Shown here piece by piece: positions 11,046-23,300 of a DNA stretch of 64,000 nt (the first letter of the stretch is position 1; each line of letters opens with the position of its first letter). The position numbers and the translations under genes were made by a program. The notes beneath the pieces are model-generated. The model ran no database searches, was not told the origin of the DNA, and saw only the letters and a list, made by a program, of their open reading frames with translations. This DNA comes from Lamellibrachia satsuma (lineage: Eukaryota; Annelida; Polychaeta; Sabellida; Siboglinidae), in NCBI GenBank assembly GCA_033239005.1, contig BSQZ01000001.1:33009688-33073687 (forward strand), in the 5' to 3' direction.

Positions 11046-11509
11046 ATTTTACTCACGTATTACAGGTGTAATTCAAAGTTTGGTCTACATAATTTGTTTG
11101 TTTGTGCAGTCGAAGAAGACATGGGACATTGTGTAGGGTGGATGGAACTACAAAGATTATGAACACTTGTTTTTATTAGTATATTGTATTTAACTAATGA
11201 TAACTAGTATTGTTATAATGAACACTATATGTTACTTATGTATCAATTCATAATTATACTTTTACTTTTGGTCCAATCGAAGACATTGGGTGGTCCAATC
11301 GAGGAAACCGTTGTCACGATTGGACCGTTTTGTAATTTTTTGTAATAAATTTTTTTTACAAAATTTATCAATGATTTTCTTGTGATTAATAGCCTTTTTT
11401 TGAAAATAAAATATGAACTATGTTAGTGCATTGTTTATATCAATTTTATTTGTTTTCGCGTCTATATTTAAGTTTATCGTTAGGGGTCCCAATCCTGGCA
11501 ACTCTCCCC

Positions 11510-12640
11510 TATGTCGCTAGTAAAGCAATGATTTTATAATCCAAGTATACATATGTATTAAATGATTCATTTTATATAATGATATCATGCTGTAATGATA
11601 TTAGTTTTCCATACAGGCCCTATAACTGTTTTTCTAACATCCTACTACAGACGATCTAGAAGTAGATCAGCTTCCCTCCGTTTGCAGGGGCACTTTCTAT
11701 GGTAGTGTCCACATAACAGAATCACTTTGGGCCAGAGCAATTTAATTCTATTAAGTGAATGATTCACTTAAGCAGTGCATTTTAATACAGCAAAAATAGT
11801 GATTGTGTCCCAGCCCATATATTTAATTAAGTGAAACTGCTGATTCCATTATCCATTAAGTGGACCAATAAAACTATTCATGCAGAAACACATATGACAA
11901 AAACAGGGCATTCTATAAATATCACATCAGTTTATTATCACAGTTTTCATAGACAATTTTTGTGGTAACAACATTTGTATTAAATGACAAATTCATCATC
12001 ATCATCATCAATAATTACTTAAACTGTTCAGTACAATTTTCATGCATGATTCTTTATCTTCATTATTAACTACACAATGTTTTTAACAGTAGGTATTTTA
12101 TAGTCTTAGTAATACAGTTTGTACTGTAGACCACAAAATTAATGTCTACAAACACTTCCCTTTATAATATGCCCTCAATCACCCCTGTACAACAAAGTGA
12201 CCAAATGGTTCTTACAGCAGCACAGTCACATGGCTTCAGCTATAAACATATATATTAGTAACATACATATATCTACATAAATACAATTTCACAAAACCTG
12301 CCACAAAACGCAAGATAATAATGTGCAGAAATCATAATGCAGAAATGACTAACATAATTATAATAATAATAACTCAATATATGTAATCTGACATTATTTC
12401 ATATGTGTACATAATAATTAAAGGTATACGAATCAAGCGTGATATATTTATGTACCCAAGCTTGGTTCCATGTAAGTATATGCCAATATTTTCTGTGCTT
12501 GTGACAACACATCTTTCTAATAACAACTTGCTGGTGACTATGCATGCATTCATTAGTACATTTGTTTGGCTTTGCAAATAACCAGTCCATAAATATTAAA
12601 AATATTTATAGTATACAAATAAGGAGACCACTTGATACAC
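11510..12640. other. Intergenic AT-rich stretch, no gene recognised
   Basis: Between the pogo element and the (TA)n run. It contains a small perfect palindrome TAAGTGAATGATTCACTTA near 11753 and a short ATC repeat at 11996-12010. Nothing else supported. Confidence 0.5.

Positions 12641-12642
<2 letters not shown>

Positions 12643-12720
<78 letters not shown>
12643..12720. repeat. (TA)n microsatellite
   Basis: About 39 uninterrupted TA dinucleotides. The open frames of alternating Ile-Tyr on both strands are artefacts. Confidence 0.97.
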
Positions 12721-12725
<5 letters not shown>

Positions 12726-12756
12726 TAGCAAGGATGCGGAAAACAAATATATATAT

Positions 12757-12909
12757 ACAGTCAAACCTGCTCAAGCAACCACCCGCATTAAGAGACCATC
12801 TGTCATTAACGATCACAATCAACTCCTCCTGAACGAGGAGTTTCACATGTTAAGCTACCTGTTTGAAGAGTCCATTTTCGACCATCAATTGAACACTGAT
12901 TTGACTGTA
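12757..12909. mobile_element. Short mariner-type MITE
   Basis: 153 bp starting TACAGTCAAACCTG and ending ATTTGACTGTA. The terminal 10 bases are perfect inverted repeats with TA target dinucleotides. The interior has short CATTAAGAGACC / CATTAACGATCAC motifs like those of widespread CAGTCAAACCTG MITEs. It has no coding capacity. Confidence 0.72.
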
Positions 12910-12959
12910 TATTATATATTAAAACTTGTCACAGGGTCATGGTCTACTGGCTGTCCATA

Positions 12960-13290
12960 TATCCGCTATAAAGACACTTGACATGAAGATGGTGGGCATC
13001 GACACAAACAGCTGGGAGACAGCCACCAGTGATTGGAGGCTGAGTGAAGGGCATCAGAAGAAAGAGAAACGATCCACAAGACTGACTGAGAAAACGGACC
13101 ACAGAAAACAGAGGTCTGCTAATTCTGCCACTTTTCAGCCCACTGCCTTCACCTGCAGCAAGTGTGGCAGAGACTGCCATGTCACAGTGGGGCTCTTGAA
13201 CCTCACTAGGTGATGCACAACACAGAGTTGACCACAATGATGCAGACCATTGTCTTGTGAGACAGAAGGATGCCGACGAATATAGTTAAA
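12960..13290 (+). pseudogene. 3' end of a LINE ORF with a terminal Cys/His motif
   Basis: The frame encodes MKMVGIDTNSWETATSDWR, then a Lys/Arg-rich stretch, then FTCSKCGRDCHVTVGLLNLT, a CxxC zinc-finger-like end. It is followed after a frame break by sequence corresponding to DGCRR. This order (D..GID...WE.LA.DR.RWR... C.KC.RDCHSRIGL) is the usual C-terminus of a common LINE type in marine invertebrates. The main reverse transcriptase is absent, so this is only a tail. Confidence 0.65.
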
Positions 13291-14339
13291 TTCTGTATTT
13301 GGTGTTTATGTCAATGAAACTAATGATAATGCAATGTGACAACGAGATCCAGCAGATACACTCAAAACGTTAATACAAAACTTGCTATTGTTTGCACATA
13401 AATTTGGGTGAAAAGAAAGTTTTGAAAAAGACACATACAGATAGAAGGGTATGCATAAATATGTAAATAACATGAATATACAGTTAATATAAATATTCAT
13501 TCTGGTTCAGCAGTGTAGTGTACGAAAATATGCTAAACATAAAAAAATTTGCAAGTGCAATAAGTGATATACTTACATAACCAAAACATGCTAAATAAAA
13601 TCCAACATAGGCATGTCTACTAGTGCCAAGCAACACAATTTAATATTTAGCATAACCCAAATAAAGTATGTTTTTAAGACAGCTTATAAAGAAAAGTCAC
13701 ACAAGTGGAAAGTGAATTTGATGAATTAAAAGGAACATTAAAAAAGTGTTCAAAAACAATTTGATGTTATTAAAAAAAGTGTAACAGTAATCACTGTTCC
13801 TAGTGTGATACTATGAAGCGAGTATCATTTTGGGCAATACTATGACATGATTATCAACTATAAAAAAGCACCTGTGTTGCCATGTTTGGACATACGGGCA
13901 GACAGACATTTGAATACATTTTTTCATATTCTGTCTTCTTAATGACTTAATTATATAGTTTTAGTTTCACATGCAATTGATTAGCTAGACCCTTGCCACA
14001 CCAATGATCCACAATTAATAAGCTAGATCCATGTTAGAACAGGGATCATATCCGAACCAAAAGTGCATAAATTTTTTAAAATATAAATTTAGGCAATGTA
14101 AGAATCTCAAAAAAGTTGAAGCTGCTAGAATTGTTAGGTTTTATTTGAATAATTATAGGATTGCTAGTGATTTTCTCAAAAAGCATCACTATCCTACACA
14201 ATTTTATTTTATATTTGGACATGATCCCTTAGAATCTGTTCTGTACAGAACCTTCTCAATAATCACAGAACATCATGTGGACCAGCTTTGACAATACTGA
14301 ACACGGCCTCCATCCCTCGAAAGGAGAAATGGATGAAGC
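13291..14339. other. Region downstream of TTC29-A, probable 3' UTR and intergenic
   Basis: AT-rich. The minus-strand 3' UTR of TTC29-A should lie here, just below 14340. An 86-codon plus-strand frame at 14031-14291 has no recognised family. Confidence 0.4.
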
Positions 14340-17300
14340 TTAAGCCAAGTCGTCTTCTCCCTTTGACTTCTCGACCTCCTTTGAGGCTTCCTCCTCACTT
14401 TCATCTGCCTCCTTCGATGCCTTGTCTTCTGTCTCATTTGCATCCTCAGCCTCCTTTGATGTCTGTCTTGACTGAGCCCGCACCTGAGCAGCTGTCACCT
14501 TGTCAGCCTCGTCTGTAACACGTCACGCACAGGTGTGTCAAGTGAGGAGTGTCACTACACATGGTGACACATTTAGGTGAGTTACATGATAAATGTCAAC
14601 TTATTGGTGTGTAACATGATAAATGTCAACATACAGGTGTATAACATGATGTCAACTATAGGAGTGGTACATGATAAATGTCAACTTACAGGTGTGTAAA
14701 ATGATGTCAACTACAGGTGTGTTACATGATACATGTCAACCTAAAGGTGTGTTACATGATACATGTCAACCTAAAGGTGTGTTACATGATACATGTCAAT
14801 AAAGGTGTGTTACATGATACATGTCAATCACCACGTGTGTTCTGTGGTAACTGTCAACATATACGTTTGTAATGTGGGAACTATGACGTAAAAGTGTCAG
14901 ATAAAAGGAAGAAACAGTGACATTCAGTGATGACACATACTGTCATCACGCAGGTTGTACGACACCAAGGTTGACACATATCAGTCTGCACAGGCCTAAA
15001 GTGGGACATCATTTAACGTTGTTACTTGACATGTACAGAATGGAGCATCTTAGACCTTTGCAATGTAGGTATGCAAGGTGTGAAATGTCACAAATATTTA
15101 TGAACAGAAATTGAGTCAATTTAGTTGACGCATGAATGACGTCAGAGATATGACAGGAGATAAATGTCAACGGATGTCAACACAGAAGAGACAGGTGATG
15201 TATGACACAAATGGCATATGCCACAGTTATGATACAGGTGACATATGACACAGGCGATGTATGACACATGAGGAGAAACGTCACCACACAGGAATGTCTG
15301 CACGCTGAAACATCAACAAACTAGTGTGTGCATTCATTTCAATAGTTAATTAATAAACTTAATAAATCAAAATTAATTTAATATTTAATTAAAACTGTCA
15401 CAATGTGTTATTAAAGGCCAATCCATTAGATGCAGCGAGTTAGCACAGAGCAGAGAGTCTGGTGAATCTTTCAGCAGTTTCAGCAATAAATAGAGCAACA
15501 CAAGCCAGGCAGAAGGCAGCGATAGAGCAAGTCTTATAGTCCTGCTGAGTGGCAACACATATCACCATATGCAATCTAAATACTGAGGGCTCAGTAAATA
15601 GAGCAACACAAGCCAAGCAGAAGGCAGCGATAGAGCAAGTCTTATAGTCCTGCTGAGTGGCAACACATATCACCATATGCAATCTAAATACTGAGGACTC
15701 AGTAAATAGAGCAACACAAGCCAGGCAGAAGGCAGCGATAGAGCAAGTCTTATAGTCCTGAAGAGTGGCAACACATATCACCATGTGCAATATAAATACT
15801 GAGGGCTCAGTAAATTCATTTCCCCTTGACATGAGTTGTGCATGCACGCATGCATGCATCATGTGTGCATGATAGTTGTTGCATGATTGGCCTGTGACAT
15901 CCTGACATCCTTTACTCAGTTCTCAACATTCCTCAGCTCAAGGCCCCAAAATTTCCAACTTCAGACTGAAGCCCCCAGCTTTGTTTTTTACATGTAATGC
16001 TCCATTCTAAACTAATTTAGCAAGTGTACCGAGGCCCCCTGGAACTACATGGCAGCCCCTCAGGGGTCTGTGACCCACTGTTTGTGGACTTAGTGGAAAA
16101 TGTAGGCAGGAACTACACAGGTTTTCAAACATGTTCAATTCTCGAGGATCGCTCACAATGCACTGGCAATGGTTTAAGACTGCCCCAACGAAAAAGCCTG
16201 CACATTGCTGAGATAACAATGTGACCGTCATGAGCCAGTCGTATTGTGAGTGTGAGAGCAAGTCTCCTTAGTGTGCAGTCCGCTTTAGGTGTTTAGGTAA
16301 AGTTCATTAAATTGGAGTGGATTGTGTATATCATGGCTACACTGTGTTTCATTTAATGTAATTATTTTGACCACCAGTTCACCCCATTGGCTTCCTGTAC
16401 CCTTAAAGGAGACATAGTGTAGATAAGATAAATTATTTGTTGATTGCATTAAAGTATTACAGTAGTACAGAAAAAAAAATATATATAATATGTGCATCAC
16501 AACAGTAACAGTTGAAAAACGCATTTAAAAGCAAATATATACATGTATGAAAATAAATACATGCATATGGTGATATATACAATAGCAAAGCCAAAAAGCG
16601 ATATGTACATGACATAAAAGTCATAACAAACCATCAGAACCAACTGTCACACTGTCAGATTGTTCAGGAGTGATTTCACCTATTGAGAAACAATGTGAAC
16701 ATATGATATGAACATTTTAAAGCAAAACAAAAGTCATGGTTTTCGGCCTTTGCACCTATAAGAGTTACTAAGATGTAACCATTTGTATACACAGCGAGTG
16801 GCATCATTACACATGTGCACCAGAGGAAGGTAAATGTATTGGATAAAATGAACTTGGTCAAAACCAAAACAAATCCCTGATCCATTCCGGGGTCTGTCTG
16901 GCACACTTACCCCCTTTTCTATATTATGTATAGGTATTTTTTCAATGTTGTAATCATTTGTCAGATTTGGGAAGAAACAAGTTAGGGCACTCACAGTGCC
17001 TGTACTGGTCAAACAGTCCACTGAGTCAACCAGTGCATGGTTAAACCGCCTTTGTCGCACTGGACTTATCAAACAGATAACAAATATTTTCCCTGAAACC
17101 TGAATATATAAAGGTTTTCTTAAATATACATAGACAATCAGTTGCAAGTATTATTCAATTAAACATCACTAACCATTAGCTTAATTATTTATCTTTAAAA
17201 TATGCATGAGTTTTCACGATGTAACCACAACTTAAATAATGTAAGAAATCTGTGTATTATGAGAATATTAAGAAAAGTGCTAGTTGAAAACAAAAATGAA

Positions 17301-20300
17301 TGCACCTATAATGACTACACACACAGTGCACATACAAAGGACGGCAGAACCAGAGGGCATCAATTTACTTAGGTACAACGACAGCATAAATCTTATACAT
17401 AAAAGTGCTTCCCATAAGGATATTGAATGAATAAAACAGTTGAGCCATGTGTTGATAGTGTAGGTGTTATGTTGTAAATATAAAAATGGTATGACACACA
17501 GACATGTAACTCTTATAAGACATGACACACAGACATGTAGCTCTTATAAGACATGACACACAAATGTGCAGCTCTTACAAGACATGACACACAGACATAT
17601 AGCTCTTATAAGGCATGACACACAGATGTGTAACTCTCATAAGACATAACACACAGACGTAGCTCTTATAAGACGTGACTCACAGATGTGTAGCTCTTAT
17701 AAGATATGATACACAGATGTGTAGTTCTTATAAGACATGACACACATATGTGTAGCTATTATAAGATATGACCCAGATGTGTAGCTCTTATAAGACATGA
17801 CACACAGATGTGTAGCTCTTATAAGATATGATACACAGATGTGTAGTTCTTATAAGACATGACACACATATGTGTAGCTCTTATAAGATATGACACACAG
17901 ATGTGTAGCTCTTATAAGACATGACACACAGATGTGTAGCTCTTATAAGATATGACACACAGACATGTACCTCTCATAAGATATGACACACAGACATGTA
18001 GTTCTAATAAGACATGCCACACAGACATGTAGCTCTTATAAGACATGACACACAGACTTGAAATTGTATAGGTTAGTCATGTTTATTACTGCCGCTTACT
18101 TCCTTACCTCAGATGGCATAGTACATTGCATACGTAGCAGTAGCAGAGGTTTGTTGCAAATATATTGCTGTCAAAATTAAATGCCAATCACCAGTTACTT
18201 TTTGATGAGCATCTTAATTAGTTCTGATTCGACAACTACTGTTTGTGTTTGTAAGGGCTGAAGGATTTAATTAGCTTCTGTGCCAACATGCACTGGGGGT
18301 TTGTGTGTGTTTGCAAGTGTGTGCATATATATATGCATGTGTGTGTGCGCACAATATCAGGGCTGAGTCAGACTCAAATCACTGATTGCCGATTCATGTC
18401 GGCTTGCAAGCATACTCTTTGAAAACTACACTGTACTTTGCAAATAGTTAAGAATTAATATTTATGGAAAATATGTTTATTAAATCAAAATGTAAATCAA
18501 GTCCTGAGAAAGGAAAATAATGTTGTTTTGTTTTAATTTATAATTAATTTTGTTTATAATTATAACCTAATAATAAGATAGCATGACTTAGCATGGAAAA
18601 TATGTAATATTAATTAATTGCACATTAAACAATACAGCTAAAATGAGCTAGTGATTCAGTAAAGAATACAAGGCCTGGACAGTTATTTACCAAAAAATAC
18701 TTTCAATTCCGTGCTAACATGCATGCAGGCATGCTGTGTGAGCACATTACATTAATGTAAGTGTGTCCATTAGTGTGCAAACTAATAATGATACTAGTGT
18801 CCTATTGTGACAGTGTCATATTAGTGTCCAGTTGCTGACAGTGTCATATTAGTGTCCAGTTGCTGACAATGTCATTTTGGTGTTCTATTTCAGCATCTAT
18901 ATCAGTCAGTGTGCGTCGGTTCGTTGTCAACTTGTCTGTTTGTCGACGTTGCTCATGTGTCAGTGATGCGTCACCTCTGTGGTTGGTTCAGGTCACAGGT
19001 GTGATAAGCTGGGGGTACTACATGCTGCAATGACATGCTACACATTATCACTAACTGTCATACACGTCACAAGTGTCAACATGTGATTGCAGGGACTGTA
19101 GACTGTGAACAGAACATTAAAAAAAATATATTTCTGCATGATGTGTGCATATGAAACTATTTGTGGCACTGGGAGATTGTGCACAGTGGATCACACAGGC
19201 AAATGTCCCTCACACACAGACGGATGGACAATTAAATTGTTTTTGCAAATGTTTTGTGTTCATTGCCAATTATCAATATTTGTCATTTTGGCACAAGTCT
19301 TTTTTGTTTGTTTTATATCAAAATCAAATGCAAAATTCATGATGAGGTGAGGGAGACTCCCACTAAGACATTAAATGTCACATGGAAACAACACCCTACA
19401 ATGTCAACTATGGTCACATTGAAGCATGCGACAACAGCCATGACGTCACCCAACATTCAAACACTTACATTCGATTGTGCCACTCCCCAACTCGCATGTG
19501 ACGATGTCCTCGGCGCGTGCGTCTTTCCAGTCCATGAGACGTAACATGTAGTCCTTCTCTTTGACACAGTCGATGTGACACATATACGTGGTCGTCATCT
19601 TGTGTGCTGTTGCGATGCCATACAACATGCGTGCCACGGAGATCGTAGAGTCATCGTTCAGTGCACGTGAGATGTTGTATGCCTTAGTGAAGTTGTCCAC
19701 GGCTTGGTCATACTCACCCTGTTGTCAACACAGTGAGCACATTAAGTATCGATACTAACAGACAATTACTAGGTGACACAAAACTCTGCCTCACCATCAC
19801 CATTATATTGGTTGTTGCACCACCACTCCCATTACGTTGATCATTATACCACCACCACCATTACATTGGCCATTACAATCACCATTACTGTTATCACCAC
19901 CACCACCACCACCACCATTACATTGGCCATTACAATCACCATTATTGTGATCACCACCACCATTACATTGGCCATAACAATCACCATTATTATGATCACC
20001 ACCACCACCATTACATTGGTCATTACAATCACCATTATTGTGATCACCACCATTGCCATTGCATTGGTCATTACATTCAATATTATTGTGATCACCACCA
20101 CCTCCTTTGCATTGGTCATTGCTATCACCATTACCATTATTGTGATCACCACAGTTACATTGGTTGTTTCAATCACCATTATTGTGATCACCACCACCTC
20201 CATTACATTGGTCATTACAAGCACTATTATTGTGATCACCACCACCTCCATTGCATTGGTCATTGCAATCACCATTATTGTGATCACCACAGTTACATTA

Positions 20301-23300
20301 GTTGTTGCAATCACCATTATTGTGATCATCACCACCACCATTACACTGGTCATTACGAGCACCATTATTGTGATCACCACCACCTCAATTGCATTGGTCA
20401 TTACGATCTGCATTATTGTGACCACCACCACCACCACCACCATTACATTGGTCATTACAATCACCATTACTGTGATCACCACCACTGCCATTACAATCAA
20501 TATTATTGTGATTACATTGGTCATTACAATCACCATTGTTGTGATCACCACCACTGTCATTACATTGGTAATTACAATCACCATTATTGTGTTCACCACA
20601 ACCACCACCACCATTACACTGGTCTTTTTCAATTACCATTATTGTGATCACCACCACCACCACCACCATTACATTGGTCATTACAATCACCATTATTGTG
20701 ATCACCACCACCACAATTACAACATTCATCATCATCATGGCTGCAGTAATCATTGTCAGCATTATTACATCGTTCATCAAGACTGTAATCATCGTAATAA
20801 TTACATTCATCATTACCATCATTGTGACTATTTCCATTAACATAACTACATTATCATAATCATCATCTTTGATTACTGTCATCAACTTAAGTAGCATTAC
20901 TATATTCTCACAGTCACTTACCTTGACATGTTGCTAAGGTAAAAATGAAGTGAAGTGAAGAGGACATTACGAAGCCAGTGATTGGTCACATGTCACGCTG
21001 GACGCAGATCAAGATGGCTAATTTACAAATGGTGGTGCCACCTGGTGTGAGTACTTACAAGTGCATTGAACACCTCGCCGAGACTGCTGCAAGCCTGGCT
21101 CAGTGCCCGGTCATCATGTGACTGCTCAGAAACTTCAGCAAACATCTCGAGATGCTTGATGCTTTCATCCTCTTTGCCGAGACTGCAACAATATGGGGGG
21201 CATCTCAGTGGGCATGACAGTGAAGGGGGCATCTCAATGGGCGTAATAGTGAAGGGGGCATCTCAATAGGCATGGTAGTTATAGGCGCAACGATTACGTC
21301 TATTTGAACTTACTTTTTGGGGACGGTGGCAGCTTCTATAATCCATATCCTACTGTCTTGGTCTGTGCCAATTTTTCCGATTCATAGTTTCACTGAACAA
21401 TAGATCCAACTAGACTTACGTCGATTAATACACTTCGGTCAATCTTTATTTACTGTCTTCTTCATGTCTTCTGTAGGCACAATTTTAGCGACATAACTTA
21501 ACAACTTGACAATTAAACGATAACGTAAGAAATTACGTCTCTTCACGCCATCTCCCCCATCCTACCTTCTCAACTCGTACCTTAATTATCTTCAAATAAA
21601 ATAAAGGTAAACTGGCACTAACATCCCGGCCACTAATTGTATGCAGCGATCAGCGATACAATTATTTAAAAACACAAATTACTCATCCAATAGAGCACAT
21701 ACAATAATCATAATTATTACATATAACAAGATCTATATCATGGGCCAACATAGACATAACAGATGCTGAATTAGGACTGACATGATACGTAATGTTTAGG
21801 AAAGATAAAATAGGAAGAAGGGGAGGGGGAGTTATTTTATATGTTAAAGAATCTATTCAGGCTTATAAAATAAAACTAGAAAGGGAAGCAGATTGCGATG
21901 AAGCTGTTTGGTGCAAAATTGTTTCAGGAAATTCAAAATTAACTATTGGATTAGTTTACAGAAGTCCAAACATAAACGAAGAGGACAACACAAAAATAAA
22001 AAACGCTATAAAGGAAGTTAGTAAAGGGGAATGTATTCATCTCAACATGGATTCCTTAAAGCGAGGTCATGCTTAACAAATATGTTATATTTTTTTTGAA
22101 GAAATCATTAAGTGGATAGACGTGGGATCACCAGTAGATTTTATCTACTTAGATTTTCAGGTGGTAGATTCGGTTGCATGTTGAGCAGCAGAAGGTGATT
22201 CGGGGTTAGAGCATCTAGGTTGCATGAGTCATCAGACGATTTTGTGATTGGTCGGTTGTTGAAGATTGATTCGATTTCGCATAAGAACGTTTGCAAACAG
22301 TCGTCGTTAAGGATCTTCACGGTGTATGGTCCATTTTCTTGGCTGTGCAACAATTGCCATGGCTCTGACACTTTTGGTGCATTGGTTCCGATTAGAAGCT
22401 CAACCTCGCTGTCGATGTTGGGAATGTGTATTCCTCGTAGGTAGGACCATCTGTCGACATCTGCCTGCCGTAGAACGTCTTCCATACTGACTGGCATTTC
22501 TTCCCTTGTATACACCATCGGCAGCTTGACTGCATTGGTTCCGCTTAAGCATACTTCTAGTCCTCTGATCACGTATGTGTCAATGACACTGGTCTTTTCC
22601 ATTGTCCAAAGTCGCACTTTTGTTCTTCTACCTCTCGCATTTAGCTGATCCATAAGTTCCATTGTACAAAACATCACGTCGCTTCCTTCATCCAGGAACG
22701 CGTACGTTTCTATGTATTTGTTGCTGTTTATCAGCTTGACTCTCACCGGAATGATGGCCATCGTGCTGTCGTAGTCACCGGCACCACTACTCATACACGT
22801 CTTGCTAGTATCTGGCGCATCTGATTCCCCAAGCCTGTTATCTTGTGTGTCATCTTTCTTGTAATGCAACACTGTTTGATGACTTGCACTGCAAATTGTG
22901 CATTTCAGTCTATTTGTACAGTCGTTGCTTCTGTGTGCTGTGAAGAAACATGCAAAACACGATCCGTTTGACATCAAGAATTTCAACTTTTCGTCATGTG
23001 GCTGATTTTGCATTTTTCTACACATCTCCATAGTATGGTCTCCTCGACAGTACATGCATGGCTTGTTGAAAGCAGGCGTTTTATCTTGTGTAGGTGCTTT
23101 CATCGTAGTCAAGAACATGCTTCGTGGTCTTGGCAGCCTGTACTGTCCATTGTAATGGCTCTTCGGGTCTTCTGGCTTGCGCCTTGGTTCTGTGTCGTTC
23201 CCATATACTGGGTCCGTTGCAATTTCGGCTTGTTCCTCAACAAATTTTACGAGATCGTCAAACTTCATGGTTTTCCTTCCTTCTCTTGCTTGTTGAAGAC

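Larger units (their letters stand above)
8260..11509 (+). mobile_element. pogo/Tigger-type DNA transposon, decayed
   Basis: 3250 bp with terminal inverted repeats of about 25 bp: the left end reads GGGGAGAGTTGCCGGGATTG, the right end GGGGAGAGTTGCCAGGATTG as reverse complement. It is flanked by TA on both sides (8258-8259 and 11510-11511), the target site of Tc1/mariner/pogo elements. It carries a broken DDE transposase (8940-10094) and a nested jockey-like LINE (10130-11045). The motif GATTGGACC recurs near both ends, in inverted orientation at the right end. Confidence 0.85.

Noticed and set aside
14260..14518. Plus-strand Leu/Pro/Ser-rich 76-codon frame
   Set aside because: It is the complement of TTC29-A exon 9, whose Lys/Glu-rich frame joins exon 8 in phase.
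17495..18062. Possible CRISPR-like array (31-bp repeats)
   Set aside because: No unique spacers between repeats; it is a plain minisatellite in a eukaryotic intron.
19773..20897. Long Thr/Ile-rich (plus) and Met/Val-rich (minus) open frames
   Set aside because: Produced by the 48-bp array; no start context or domain, and frames are open on both strands.
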